Assembly (NCBI RefSeq): GCF_003253705.1
Contig: NZ_QKYU01000001.1
Coordinates: forward strand, 124,001 to 188,000
DNA length: 64,000 nucleotides
Source of the DNA: Humitalea rosea
GTDB taxonomy: Bacteria; Pseudomonadota; Alphaproteobacteria; Acetobacterales; Acetobacteraceae
Direction of reading: 5' to 3'
Numbering within the stretch: the stretch's first letter is position 1; the number at the start of each line of letters is the position of its first letter. The notes beneath the pieces are model-generated. The model did no database searches, was not told the DNA's origin, and saw only the letters and a program-made list of their open reading frames with translations. The position numbers and the translations under genes are program-made. This document shows positions 8,279-17,607 of this stretch, one piece after another.

Positions 8279-9727
8279 ATGCGATGTGAAACCTTCGATG
8301 TGGTCGTCGTCGGCTCAGGTGTGGCCGGCCTTTCGGCGGCGGTCGCGGCGGCCGAGCAGGGTGCGCGCGTCGCCGTGCTGGAACGCTCCCCCGCCGAGGA
8401 TCGCGGTGGCCAGAGCCGCTATACCGAAGCCTATCTGCGGATGAAGAGCGAGACCGAGGTCACCGACGACTTCGAGACGCATATGGCCGAGAATGGCAGC
8501 GGCGCCGTCGATCCCGACCTGATCGCCGAACTTGCCCGCCCGCCGGCCGAGCGCGCCGCCCCGGCCCGGGCGCTCGGCGTCGCGGACCCCGAGGTGATCG
8601 GCGCGCTGTCCGAGAACGCCGGGCCGACCATCGCCTGGCTCAAGGGCTTCGGCCTGCGCTTCGACTTCCTGCCGACGCAGTTCCTGACCAAGTCCCAGCC
8701 GCGGCTGCTGCCGGTCGGCGGCGGGCTGGCGCTGGTCGAGGGGCTGGCGGCGGCGGCGGAGCGGCTTGGCGTCGTGTTCTTCTACAACACCACGGCGCAG
8801 CGGCTGGAGCAGGACCAGGACGGCGTGGTCACCGCGCTGCTGGCGCGCAACGGCAGCGGCCGCCTGCGCTTCGAGGGCAAGGTCGTGCTGGGCTGCGGCG
8901 GCTTCGAGGGCAATGCCGAGATGCTGACCCGCTACATCGGCCCGCGCGCGGTCTATCTGCGGCCGATCTGCAAGGGCGGCCATTTCAACCGGGGCGAGGG
9001 CATCCAGATGGCGCTCGACATCGGCGCCGCCGGCAGCGGCGAATTCGGCAGCTTCCATGCCGAGCCGATCGATCCGCGCTCCGGCGTGTCGGAGCCGTCG
9101 ATCTTCATCTTTCCTTACGGCATCCTCGTGAACAAGGATGGCCAGCGCTTCACCGATGAGGCGCCGGGCACGGTGGATGCGCATTACGAGAGCGTGACGC
9201 GGCGCATCTTCGAACAGCGCGACGGCATCGCCTGGGTGGTGCTCGATGCCAAGCACATGAGCATCCCAAACTACCGCCTCGGCATCCGCACCGACAAGGC
9301 GCCGGTGGTGGCGGGGTCGCTGGCGGAGCTGGCGCGGGAGCTCGGCCTGCCGGCCGAGGCGTTGCAGGCCACGGTCGCGGCCTACAACGCCGCCTGCGTG
9401 CCGGGCGACTACAGCCCGCTGACCCTGGACGGGTTGGCGACGCAGGGGCTGGTGCCGCCGAAGTCGAACTGGGCGCTGCCGATCGATGCGGCGCCCTATC
9501 ACGCCTATCCGATCATGTCGGCGAATGTCTTCACCTTCGGCGGGCTCTCGGTCGATGCGCATGGGCGGGTGCTGGATACCGATGGCGCCTCGATCCCCGG
9601 CCTCTATGCCGCGGGCGAAATCATCGGCACCTATTTCCGCACCTATACGGGCGCGACCTCGGTGCTGAAGGGGTTGGTGTTCGGGCGGCTGGCGGGGCTC
9701 GACGCCGCGCGGCCCTCCAACGCGTGA
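8279..9727 (+). CDS. FAD-dependent oxidoreductase, fumarate reductase/TcuA-like (third paralogue)
   Basis: The 482-residue flavoprotein has FAD motifs VVVVGSGVAGLSAAVAAAEQG and ERSPAEDRGGQS, the KSNWALPIDAAPYHAYPI segment and C-terminal IPGLYAAGEIIGTYFRTY. It resembles the 4015-5496 product more than the 2644-4011 product. I chose the ATG at 8279 (MRCETFDVV); the frame is open upstream through the antisense of lysR but has no similarity there. The ribosome site is weak. The next gene's GTG overlaps its stop. It heads a plus-strand operon of SDR, racemase-like and Bug genes, so it probably does an oxidation or enoate reduction in the same pathway. Confidence 0.85.
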   Translation: MRCETFDVVVVGSGVAGLSAAVAAAEQGARVAVLERSPAEDRGGQSRYTEAYLRMKSETEVTDDFETHMAENGSGAVDPDLIAELARPPAERAAPARALGVADPEVIGALSENAGPTIAWLKGFGLRFDFLPTQFLTKSQPRLLPVGGGLALVEGLAAAAERLGVVFFYNTTAQRLEQDQDGVVTALLARNGSGRLRFEGKVVLGCGGFEGNAEMLTRYIGPRAVYLRPICKGGHFNRGEGIQMALDIGAAGSGEFGSFHAEPIDPRSGVSEPSIFIFPYGILVNKDGQRFTDEAPGTVDAHYESVTRRIFEQRDGIAWVVLDAKHMSIPNYRLGIRTDKAPVVAGSLAELARELGLPAEALQATVAAYNAACVPGDYSPLTLDGLATQGLVPPKSNWALPIDAAPYHAYPIMSANVFTFGGLSVDAHGRVLDTDGASIPGLYAAGEIIGTYFRTYTGATSVLKGLVFGRLAGLDAARPSNA

Positions 9728-10491
9728 GCCGGCTGGCCGGGCGGGTCGCCCTCATCACCGGGGCGGCGGGCGGCATCGGGGCGGCCGTCGCGCGGCGTTT
9801 CGCCGCGGAAGGCGCGCGGCTCTGCCTTGCCGATCGCGCCGATACCGCGGTGACGGCCGCAGCGGTGCGGGAGGCGGGCGGCGAGGCGATCCAGGCCGTG
9901 CTCGACGTGACGCGGCGCGCGGAGATCGACGGCGTGGTGGCGCAGACCATCGCCGCCTTCGGCCGGCTGGATATCCTGGTGAATGTCGCGGGCGTGGTCT
10001 CGCTCGGCCCGGCCGCGACGCTGCCGGAGGAGGAATGGGACCGCGTCATGGCGATCAACCTCAAGGGCAGCTTCCTGTGCTGCCAGGCGGTGATTCCGGT
10101 GATGCGGGCGCAGGGATACGGGCGGATCGTCAACCTCGGCTCGATCATCGGCAAGAATGGCGGCAACCCGCGCCCCTGGATCGACCCCGGCGAGCAGACA
10201 CGGGCGAGCAATGCCGCCTATGGCGCCTCCAAGGCCGGGGTGCATGCCATCACCGCCTTTCTGGCGCGGGAACTCGCCGCGGATGGGATCACGGTGAATG
10301 CGGTCGCCCCGGGCCCGATCGCCTCGGCGATGACGACGGATTTCCCCGCGGTGCTGAAGGCGCTGATCCCGGTCGGCCGCATGGGCCGGGCCGAGGATGT
10401 GGCGGAGGCGGTGACCTTCCTGGCCGGCGAGGCCGCGGGGTTTGTCACCGGCGAAGTGCTGGATGTGAATGGCGGCATGTGGGCCGATTGA
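9724..10491 (+). CDS. SDR family oxidoreductase
   Basis: A classical short-chain dehydrogenase/reductase of 255 residues. It has TGAAGGIG for the nucleotide, NVAG in place of NNAG, a catalytic Ser in LGSIIG, and YGASK for the catalytic Tyr/Lys pair; a GEVLDVNGG C-terminal segment completes the fold. The probable reaction is an NAD(P)-dependent alcohol/ketone interconversion. The GTG start overlaps the previous stop in GTGA, so translation is likely coupled to the flavoprotein. The substrate is unknown. Confidence 0.9.
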   Translation: MSRLAGRVALITGAAGGIGAAVARRFAAEGARLCLADRADTAVTAAAVREAGGEAIQAVLDVTRRAEIDGVVAQTIAAFGRLDILVNVAGVVSLGPAATLPEEEWDRVMAINLKGSFLCCQAVIPVMRAQGYGRIVNLGSIIGKNGGNPRPWIDPGEQTRASNAAYGASKAGVHAITAFLARELAADGITVNAVAPGPIASAMTTDFPAVLKALIPVGRMGRAEDVAEAVTFLAGEAAGFVTGEVLDVNGGMWAD

Positions 10492-10502
10492 GGAGCAATG
10501 CG

Positions 10503-11318
10503 ATGACCAACATGCGGATCTACCACCAGTCCTTCACCGTGCTGGCAAACCTGCCGCCCTATGCCGAGGCGATGGCGGCGCATTTCACCAAGGTTGCCGC
10601 CCCCGGCACCGAAGTCGTGATGCATGGCATGCATCGCGACACCTACCAGACCAACTACCCGGGCAACGACATCCAGTTCGCCTATTTCCAGACCCTGCAC
10701 AGCCAGCAGTTCGTGCTGGGCGCGCTGGCGGCGGAGGAGCAGGGCTTCGACGCCTTCGCGCTGATGACCCTGCCCGAGCCGTCGCTGCAGGACATCCGCG
10801 CCCTCGTGGACATTCCCGTGGTCGGCTATGGTGAAAGCGCGATGCTGGCGGCGAGCATGCTTGGCCAGAACATCGGCGTGCTGCTCTTCATCACCGGCAT
10901 GGCGCCCACGGTCCAACGCAACGCCGCCCGCATGGGCATGGCCGAGCGCTTCATTGGCGCGCATCCGGTCGGTTTCGGCTTCAACGACGTGCTCGCCGCC
11001 TATGCCGATCCGGCGCCGCTGCTGGAGCGGTTTCGCGCCTCGGCTCGCGCGCTGATCGCCAAGGGCGCGGATGTGATCATCCCCGGCGAGGCGCCGCTCT
11101 GCATGCTGCTCGCGCGCGGCGGCGTGTCGGAGGTCGATGGCGTGCCCATCGTCGATGCCATCGCCGCGACGGTGAAGATGGCGGAGATGATGGTCGGCCT
11201 GCGCCGCGTCACCGGCGTGCGGCCCTGCCGCACCGGCTACTTCCAGGCCCAGCCCCCGCGCGAACGGGTGCGGGAACTGCTCGAATTCTACGGCATCTCG
11301 CGCATCGCCGGCGGCTGA
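10503..11318 (+). CDS. Asp/Glu/hydantoin racemase-family protein without the canonical cysteine pair
   Basis: The 271-residue product has the two-lobed Asp/Glu/hydantoin racemase fold: early conserved stretches, IPVVGYGESAM near 104-114, and ADVIIPGEAP near 189-198. In true racemases each lobe supplies a catalytic Cys. Here the first site reads MTLPEPS (residues 88-94) and the second has Glu196 where LGC is expected, so neither Cys is present; a Cys at 200 is four residues late. Another reaction such as decarboxylation or isomerisation, or a non-catalytic role, is possible. A GAGGAG ribosome site spans the previous stop, and the gene is in the same operon. Confidence 0.8.
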   Translation: MTNMRIYHQSFTVLANLPPYAEAMAAHFTKVAAPGTEVVMHGMHRDTYQTNYPGNDIQFAYFQTLHSQQFVLGALAAEEQGFDAFALMTLPEPSLQDIRALVDIPVVGYGESAMLAASMLGQNIGVLLFITGMAPTVQRNAARMGMAERFIGAHPVGFGFNDVLAAYADPAPLLERFRASARALIAKGADVIIPGEAPLCMLLARGGVSEVDGVPIVDAIAATVKMAEMMVGLRRVTGVRPCRTGYFQAQPPRERVRELLEFYGISRIAGG

Positions 11319-11359
11319 GAACCGGCGCCCAAGAAAAAAAACCAACCGGAGGAACCAAG

Positions 11360-12331
11360 ATGATGCAACGACGCCTATTGCTGGCCACGGCCGCGACGCT
11401 CGCCGCAACGCGCGGGGCCTGGGCGCAGGACCGCTTCCCGAACCGGCCGATGCGGATCGTGGTGCCGTTCTCGGCCGGGGGCAGCACGGATATCCTCTCG
11501 CGCATCTGCGCGCAGCTGATGACCGAGGGGCTCGGCCAGCCGACCGTGGTGGACAATATCACCGGCGCCGGTGGCACCCTCGGCGCCGGCCGCGTGCTGG
11601 AGGCGGCGGCCGATGGCTACACGCTGATGGCGGGAACCCCGGGGCCGGTCACCATCAACCCGCAGCTGCTGCCGCACATCACCTATGATCCCCGGCGGGA
11701 TTTCGCCCCGGTCATCTTCGTCGGTGAAAGCCCGGCCGTGGTCGTCGTGCGGAACGACTCCCCGCTGCGCTCGATCCAGGATCTGGTGGCGCGGGCCAAG
11801 GCAGCACCTGGCACGCTCACCTATGCCTCCGCCGGCATCGGTTCCTTCGCCCATCTGAGCGGGGCGCTGTTCGAGTGGCGGGCCGGGGTGCAGATGATCC
11901 ATGTGTCCTATCGCGGCACCGCCCCGGCCGCGACCGACATCATCGGCGGCCGGGTGGATGTGATGTTCGAGAACTACCCCTCGGTGCAGGGCTACATCAC
12001 CTCCGGCGCCTTCCGGACCCTGGCGATCGGGGCGGAACGCCCCTCGGCGTTGCTGCCTGGCGTGCCGACGGTCGCGAGCCAGGGCGTGCCCGGCTACGTC
12101 TCCAGCTCCTGGTTCGGGCTCTTCGCCCGCGCCGGCGCCCCGCCCGCCGCGTTGCAGGCGCTGAATGCCGCGATCAACGCCGGGCTGCGGAAACCCGAGA
12201 CGGCGCAGCGCCTCGCGGCGATGGGCGTGGAGCCGGTGGGCGGCACGCCGGAGTCCTTCGGCAGCTACATCGCGCAGCGCTACGCCGAGACCGGCGAGCT
12301 GATCCGGACCGCGCATATCACCGTCGACTAG
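11360..12331 (+). CDS. Bug-family (TctC-type) solute-binding protein
   Basis: Periplasmic binding protein of 323 residues. The N-terminus MMQRRLLLATAATLAATRG ends near AWAQD as a signal peptide, followed by FPNRPMRIVVPFSAGGSTD, VVDNITGAGG, a YASAG loop and HVSYRGTAPA. GGAGG lies upstream of the ATG at 11360 (a second ATG follows immediately). It lies in the flavoprotein-SDR operon and directly before a second Bug gene. Bug proteins often occur without their own membrane genes and may share TctAB components elsewhere. Confidence 0.92.
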   Translation: MMQRRLLLATAATLAATRGAWAQDRFPNRPMRIVVPFSAGGSTDILSRICAQLMTEGLGQPTVVDNITGAGGTLGAGRVLEAAADGYTLMAGTPGPVTINPQLLPHITYDPRRDFAPVIFVGESPAVVVVRNDSPLRSIQDLVARAKAAPGTLTYASAGIGSFAHLSGALFEWRAGVQMIHVSYRGTAPAATDIIGGRVDVMFENYPSVQGYITSGAFRTLAIGAERPSALLPGVPTVASQGVPGYVSSSWFGLFARAGAPPAALQALNAAINAGLRKPETAQRLAAMGVEPVGGTPESFGSYIAQRYAETGELIRTAHITVD

Positions 12332-12374
12332 CCAACAGCGCGCAGCAAGACGCGCGAAAATCAGGAGGATCACC

Positions 12375-13361
12375 ATGACCGGATTCATATCGGCCAGGCT
12401 TGGGCGCCGTGGCGTGCTCTCGGCCGCACTCGCCGTCGCGGCGGGGGAGGCCACGGCACAGGCCGCGCCCTGGTCGCCCAGCCGCCCGGTGCGGCTGGTC
12501 GTCGCCTATCCGCCCGGCGGGCAGACGGATGTGCTGGCCCGCTGGGTCGCGCGCCAGTTGTCGGACCGCCTCGGCCAGACGGTGCTGGTGGAGAACCGCC
12601 CCGGCGCCAATGGCATCATCGGCTCGCGCTTCGTGGCCTCGGCCCCGCCCGATGGGCTGACCCTGATGCTGACCACGGCGGATACGCATTCGGTGAACCC
12701 CTATGTGTACCGCAACCTCTCCTACAAGCCGGAGACCTTCGTGCCGGTCGCGGCGGTGGCGCGGCTGATCTTCTCCCTGGTCACGCGGCCTGGCCTTGCG
12801 GCCACCAGCGCGCAGGGCTTCGTGGCGCTGGCCAAGGCGGCGCCGCAGCCGCTCACCTTCGCCTCCTGGGGGGTCGCCAGCACCTCGCAGGTGATGATGG
12901 AGAGCTTCAAGGCGGAGACGGGGCTGGAGATGGTGCATGTGCCCTTCCAGGGTGCGGCCCCCGCGGTCTCGGCCATGCTGGCCGACCAGGTGGATTGCAT
13001 GATGCTGCCGGTCGGCGTGGCCCTGAGCCAGGGCGGGCGGCTGAAGATCCTCGGCATCGCCTCGACCGCGCGCTTCTCCGCGGCCCCCAATGTGCCGACC
13101 CTGCGGGAGCAGGGGATCAACCTCGCCGGCGACCTCTGGCTCGGCATTCTGGCGCCGCCGGGCACGCCGGACGCGATCGCCGATCGGATCGCGCAGGAGG
13201 TCGGGCAGGTCGTCGCGGCCCCCGAGGCCGCCGGCTTCTTCACCCCCAACGGGCTGGTCGCCGATACCGCCGACCGGCGCCGCTTCATCGCCTATCTGGT
13301 CGAGGAGGATGCCGCCTGGAAGCAGAGGGCAGGGCGCCTCGGCATCCGGCTGGATGAGTAG
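12375..13361 (+). CDS. Bug-family (TctC-type) solute-binding protein
   Basis: A second tandem Bug protein of 328 residues with a signal peptide (cleavage likely after GEATAQA), SRPVRLVVAYPPGGQTD, ENRPGANG and HVPFQGAAPA. A strong AGGAGG site sits 6 bases before the ATG. It is clearly diverged from the preceding Bug protein, so this is not a recent duplication; each may bind a different acid. Its stop is 40 bases before the isochorismatase-like gene. Confidence 0.92.
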   Translation: MTGFISARLGRRGVLSAALAVAAGEATAQAAPWSPSRPVRLVVAYPPGGQTDVLARWVARQLSDRLGQTVLVENRPGANGIIGSRFVASAPPDGLTLMLTTADTHSVNPYVYRNLSYKPETFVPVAAVARLIFSLVTRPGLAATSAQGFVALAKAAPQPLTFASWGVASTSQVMMESFKAETGLEMVHVPFQGAAPAVSAMLADQVDCMMLPVGVALSQGGRLKILGIASTARFSAAPNVPTLREQGINLAGDLWLGILAPPGTPDAIADRIAQEVGQVVAAPEAAGFFTPNGLVADTADRRRFIAYLVEEDAAWKQRAGRLGIRLDE

Positions 13362-13401
13362 GCGTTTCGTTTCACAATAGCTTGCAAGGAGACCAGCACC
13401 C

Positions 13402-13983
13402 ATGCGTTCCATCTACCTCGTGCTCGACATGGAAAACGACCTGGTCGCGGAGGATGGGCCCAGCGGCAAGGGCCCGCTCGGCCAGCAGGTGCGGGAGCGC
13501 GGCATCATTGCCCGCACCGCGACCGCCATCGCCAAGGCGCGCGCGGCCGGAGTGCCCATCGGCTTCGTGCGGGTGGGTTTCTCGCCCGACTACCGCGAAT
13601 GCCCGACCACCTCGGCGATCTTCGGGGGCGCGAAACAGCATGGGCTGTTCAAGCTCGGGACGCGCGGGACGGAGGTGCATGCCGATCTCGCGCCGCAGCC
13701 CGGGGACTTCGACATCGTGAAGCATCGGGTCAGCCCCTTCTACGGCACCAGCCTGGAGCCGGTCCTGCGGGCGCATGGCATCGAGCGCATCTTCCTCTCC
13801 GGCGTCTCAACGGTCGCCGTGGTGCAGGGCACGGTGCGGGACGCGCATGACCGGGACTATGTCTGCGTCGTGCTGGAGGATTGCTGCGCCGCGGCGAGTG
13901 CCGTGGATCATGCGGCGGCGATCGCGGTGCTGCAGCGCTTCACCACCTTCACCACCTCGGAGGCTGTGGATTTCGCCGCCTGA
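13402..13983 (+). CDS. Isochorismatase-fold protein with Val in place of the nucleophilic Cys
   Basis: The 193-residue protein has the cysteine-hydrolase (isochorismatase) alpha/beta fold. The catalytic Asp is at residue 9 (LVLDMEND) and the Lys at 107 (DIVKHRVS). The third triad member, normally Cys in a GVxTNxCV motif, is Val140 in GVSTVAVVQGT; the codon is GTG. It therefore cannot work as a standard cysteine amidohydrolase. True isochorismatase also lacks the Cys nucleophile requirement, so a different lyase or hydrolase chemistry, or a structural role, is possible. It ends the plus-strand operon that begins at 8279. Compare the intact copy at 19667. Confidence 0.82.
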   Translation: MRSIYLVLDMENDLVAEDGPSGKGPLGQQVRERGIIARTATAIAKARAAGVPIGFVRVGFSPDYRECPTTSAIFGGAKQHGLFKLGTRGTEVHADLAPQPGDFDIVKHRVSPFYGTSLEPVLRAHGIERIFLSGVSTVAVVQGTVRDAHDRDYVCVVLEDCCAAASAVDHAAAIAVLQRFTTFTTSEAVDFAA

Positions 13984-14143
13984 CGGCCGGGCCGCTGTTA
14001 TCGCGCGGTTTGCTATTGTGAAGGGCCCGGTTGGCAGCATAGGCTTCCAACCGGTGCCTGCTCAGCGAACAGGCACCCACGGGGGAATATGACAGTCACT
14101 CCTTTTGTACTCAGCCGGCTTCCGCTGGCGAGAAGGAGTAGAC
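13984..14143 (+). promoter_or_regulatory. Leader of the ABC-transporter operon with a hairpin
   Basis: The 160-base gap before the ABC operon contains a hairpin GGTGCCTG-9-CAGGCACC at 14053-14077. A weak promoter-like pair (TTGTGA at 14016, about 16-17 bases, then an ATA-containing block near 14039) sits just upstream. The hairpin may end the preceding operon or modulate the next. A GAAGGAG ribosome site precedes the ATG at 14144. Confidence 0.4.
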
Positions 14144-15736
14144 ATGACGAAACGATTTGCCTCCCTGTTCGGCGCCATTGCCGTACTGGCAGCACTTGCC
14201 CCGGCCCCAGTGGCGGCACAGCCCGAATCCGTCCTACGGGTCGCGATGACGGCGGGCGATATCCCGCTGACCGCCGGCATTCCCGACCAGGGCTTCGAGG
14301 GGTGGCGTTTCGTCGGCTACAGCCTCTATGACGCGCTGGTGTCCTGGGACCTGTCGCGTAGCGATGTCGCCGCCGACATCAAGCCGGGGCTGGCGACCGG
14401 CTGGCACGTCGACCCGGCCAACAGCCGCCGCTGGATCTTCGAGCTGCGCCATGGCGTGAAGTTCCACGACGGCTCGCCCTTCACCGCCGCTGATGTCGTC
14501 TGGAACTTCGACCGCTTCACCAAGGAAAGCGCGCCGCAGTTCAATGCGCGGCAATTCGCCTTCGCCCGCGGTTACCTCGGCAGCTTCGAATCGATCGAGG
14601 CGGTGGATGAGTTCACCATCGCCATCACGACCAAGCAGCCGGACAGCCTGCTGCCCTACAACATGAGCTTCCTGATGCTCGTCAGCCCGCGGCGTTCGGC
14701 CGAGGTCGGCAATGATGCCGATGCCTTCGCCCGCAACCCCTCGGGCACCGGGCCCTATCGCTTCTCGCGCATGGTGCCCGGCGAGCGGCTGGAGCTGGTG
14801 AAGAACACGGAATATTGGGACACGGCGCGCATCCCGCATCATGACCGGCTGGTGCTGCTGCCGATGCCGGAAGCCTCGACCCGCACGGCGGCGCTGCTCT
14901 CCGGCCAAGTGGATTGGATCGAGGCGCCGGCGCCCGACGCGATCCCCCGTCTGCGCTCCTCGCGCATGCAGATCGTGACCAACGCCTATCCGCACAACTG
15001 GGCCTACCAGCTCAACTTCGTCGATGGGCCCTTCCGTGACGTTCGGGTGCGGCGTGCGGCGAATTACGCGCTGAACCGCCCCGACTTCAAGGAACTGCTC
15101 GGCGGCGTGGCGCTGGAGGCCTATGCCAACCTGCCGCCCTCGACCCCGTATTATGGCCATCCGGTGCGCTATGAGTTCGATCCCGCCCGGGCCCGCGCGT
15201 TGCTGACAGAGGCGGGCTGCCTGCCGTGCAAGATCACGCTGGCGATCTCCACCTCCGGCTCCGGCCAGATGCAGCCGCTGCCGATGAACGAGCTGGTGAA
15301 GTCCCAGCTTGAGGCCGCCGGCTTCGAGGTCACGCTGGACGTCATGGACTGGAACGCGCTGCTCCAGGTCGGCCGCGACGGGCGGGAGAAGCACCAGAAC
15401 GTGGACGGGCTGAACATCAGCCGTTCGCTGCAGGATCCGTTCAACGGCATGATGCGCTTCGTCTGGACGCAGCAATTCGCGCCGCGCGGATCCAACTGGG
15501 GTCATTACCGCAGCGAGGAGATGGATGCGCTGATCAACCGGGCGCTGGCCACCTTCGAGCCCGCGCCGCGCCTCGCGCTGCTGACGCAGATCCACGAGAA
15601 GATGAGCGAGGAGGCCGTCATGCTCTGGGTCGTGCACGACCTGAACCCGCGCGCCATGTCCCCCCGCGTGCGCGGCTTCGTGCAGGCACAGAGCTGGTTC
15701 CAGGACCTGACGCCGATCACCATGGCGCCGCGCTGA
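14144..15736 (+). CDS. ABC transporter solute-binding protein, family 5 (dipeptide/oligopeptide type)
   Basis: Extracytoplasmic binding protein of 530 residues for the importer encoded just downstream. It has a signal peptide of about 24 residues ending near PVAAQP, then the SBP family 5 hallmarks: WIFELRHGVKFHDGSPFTAADV and a SGTGPYRFSR region. The ATG at 14144 has GAAGGAG upstream; an earlier in-frame ATG at 14105 lacks a ribosome site and would spoil the signal peptide. Family 5 proteins bind peptides, nickel, opines and various amides. The nearby amidase and monooxygenases suggest a small N-containing compound (inference). Confidence 0.93.
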   Translation: MTKRFASLFGAIAVLAALAPAPVAAQPESVLRVAMTAGDIPLTAGIPDQGFEGWRFVGYSLYDALVSWDLSRSDVAADIKPGLATGWHVDPANSRRWIFELRHGVKFHDGSPFTAADVVWNFDRFTKESAPQFNARQFAFARGYLGSFESIEAVDEFTIAITTKQPDSLLPYNMSFLMLVSPRRSAEVGNDADAFARNPSGTGPYRFSRMVPGERLELVKNTEYWDTARIPHHDRLVLLPMPEASTRTAALLSGQVDWIEAPAPDAIPRLRSSRMQIVTNAYPHNWAYQLNFVDGPFRDVRVRRAANYALNRPDFKELLGGVALEAYANLPPSTPYYGHPVRYEFDPARARALLTEAGCLPCKITLAISTSGSGQMQPLPMNELVKSQLEAAGFEVTLDVMDWNALLQVGRDGREKHQNVDGLNISRSLQDPFNGMMRFVWTQQFAPRGSNWGHYRSEEMDALINRALATFEPAPRLALLTQIHEKMSEEAVMLWVVHDLNPRAMSPRVRGFVQAQSWFQDLTPITMAPR

Positions 15737-15742
15737 GCCCAT

Positions 15743-16690
15743 ATGTTCAGCTATATTCTGCGTCGGCTGCTCGCCGCGATCCCGATCGCGCTGGGCGTCT
15801 CCATGGTCTGTTTCGCCCTGGTCTATCTCGCCCCGGGCGATCCCATTCAGACCTTGCTGCCACCGGATGCCGATGCGGAAACGGTTGACCGCCTGAAACG
15901 CCTCTACGGGTTGGACCGGCCCTTGCCGATCCAATATTTGTCCTGGCTGGCGCGGGTGGCGGTGGGCGATTTCGGTCGCTCCATCGCCACCGGCCGGCCG
16001 GTGGCGGAGGAGATCAGGCGCTCGCTCGGCAATACGGTGTTGCTGGCGAGCGTGTCGGTGCTGATCGCCTTCAGCATCGCCTTCGTCATGGGCACCATCG
16101 CCGGGCGGCGGGCGGGAAGCTGGATCGACCGCATCGTCACCGGCATCGCCGTGCTTGGCGTGTCGCTGCCGAATTATTGGCTCGGCATCGTGCTGGTCAT
16201 CATCTTCGCCGTGGAGTTGATGGCGCTGCCGGCTTCGGGCATGGCCGGCGAACGCTTCGATCCCACCAGTTGGGAGCATCTGCAATTCCTGGTGCTGCCG
16301 GTCTTCACCCTCTCCATGATCCCGGTCGGCATCATCGCCCGCACCACCCGCTCGGCGGTGTCGGAGGTGATGAACCAGGAGTTCATCGTCACCCTGCGCG
16401 CCAATGGCCTGCCGGAATGGCGGGTGCTGCGGCATGCGCTGAAGAATGCGCTGCCGCCGGTGCTGGCGGTGATGGGGCTGCAATTCGGCACGCTCATGGG
16501 CGGCTCGATCCTGGTCGAGACGGTCTTCGCCTGGCCGGGCAGCGGCTATTTGCTGAGCAAGGCGATCCTGACCCGCGACATTCCGGTGCTGCAGGGCACG
16601 ATCCTCGTGCTCGCGCTGATCTTCGTCGCCACCAACCTCATCGTGGATCTGTTCCAATCCACGCTCGACCCGCGCATCCGACGCGGCTGA
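15743..16690 (+). CDS. ABC transporter permease (DppB/OppB type)
   Basis: Inner-membrane permease of 315 residues, starting MFSYILRRLLAAIPIALGVS. It has six predicted membrane segments and the cytoplasmic coupling loop with LRANGLPEWRVLRHALKNA. It starts 6 bases after the binding-protein gene and 16 bases before the second permease. It forms the translocation pore with the next gene product. Confidence 0.94.
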   Translation: MFSYILRRLLAAIPIALGVSMVCFALVYLAPGDPIQTLLPPDADAETVDRLKRLYGLDRPLPIQYLSWLARVAVGDFGRSIATGRPVAEEIRRSLGNTVLLASVSVLIAFSIAFVMGTIAGRRAGSWIDRIVTGIAVLGVSLPNYWLGIVLVIIFAVELMALPASGMAGERFDPTSWEHLQFLVLPVFTLSMIPVGIIARTTRSAVSEVMNQEFIVTLRANGLPEWRVLRHALKNALPPVLAVMGLQFGTLMGGSILVETVFAWPGSGYLLSKAILTRDIPVLQGTILVLALIFVATNLIVDLFQSTLDPRIRRG

Positions 16691-16706
16691 AAGGGGAGGC
16701 CACTGC

Positions 16707-17606
16707 ATGTCCACCGCGATCAGCGACACCACCCCTCCCGCCCTCGCCGAACTCGCCGGCCCCGCGCAGCGCGGCTACTGGGGCACGGTCGGCTACCGCC
16801 TGCGCTACGATCCCGTCACGCTGTTCTTCATCACGATCCTGGTGCTGGTCATCCTGGCGGCGATCTTCTCACCCTGGCTGGCCCCGAACGATCCTTACCA
16901 GGAAAGCATCATCCGGCGGCTGAAGCCGCCCGGCTACCGCGGCCATATCCTTGGCACGGATGAGCTGGGGCGGGACATGCTGTCGCGGCTGCTCTATGGC
17001 GGGCGCATCACCTTGACCATGGGCATCCTGCCGGTGCTGGTCGCGACGCTGATCGGCGGCGGGCTCGGCGTCATCGCGGGCTTCGCCGGCGGCTTCGTGA
17101 ATGCGCTGATCATGCGCATCATGGACGTGTTCTACGCCTTCCCCTCGGTGCTGCTGGCGGTCGCCATCTCGGGCGCGATGGGGGGTGGCGCGGTCAATGG
17201 CATGATCGCGCTGACCCTCGTCTTCATCCCACCGCTCTGCCGTGTCGCGGAGACGGCGACGACGCAGGTGCGCAACCTCGACTTCGTCGATGCCGCAAGG
17301 GCAACCGGCGCGCCGGTGCGGCTCGTGCTCTGGCACCATGTGCTGGGCAATGTGCTGGGGCCGGTGCTGATCTATGCCTCCAGCCTGATCTCGGTCGGCA
17401 TCATCCTGGCCTCCGGCCTGTCCTTCCTCGGCCTCGGCGTGAAGCCGCCGGAGCCGGATTGGGGGCTGATGCTGAACGCGCTGCGGCAGGCGATCTATGT
17501 CAGCCCCCTGGCGGCGGCGATGCCGGGGATCGCGATCCTCATCACCTCGGTCAGCATGAACATGGCCAGCGACGGCCTGCGCGCCGCCATGGATGTACGG
17601 AGCTGA
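16707..17606 (+). CDS. ABC transporter permease (DppC/OppC type)
   Basis: Second permease, 299 residues. It has an N-terminal OppC-type segment, the [20 protein letters not shown] motif typical of DppC proteins, and the coupling loop [19 protein letters not shown]. An AGGGGAGG ribosome site precedes the ATG. The ATPase gene starts one base after its stop. Confidence 0.94.
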   Translation: MSTAISDTTPPALAELAGPAQRGYWGTVGYRLRYDPVTLFFITILVLVILAAIFSPWLAPNDPYQESIIRRLKPPGYRGHILGTDELGRDMLSRLLYGGRITLTMGILPVLVATLIGGGLGVIAGFAGGFVNALIMRIMDVFYAFPSVLLAVAISGAMGGGAVNGMIALTLVFIPPLCRVAETATTQVRNLDFVDAARATGAPVRLVLWHHVLGNVLGPVLIYASSLISVGIILASGLSFLGLGVKPPEPDWGLMLNALRQAIYVSPLAAAMPGIAILITSVSMNMASDGLRAAMDVRS

Positions 17607-17607
17607 G

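Noticed and set aside
14234-16732. Long minus-strand open frame opposite the ABC binding protein and permease
   Set aside because: Composition-driven antisense frame with His/Arg/Gln-rich content; the plus-strand genes have clear families and ribosome sites.
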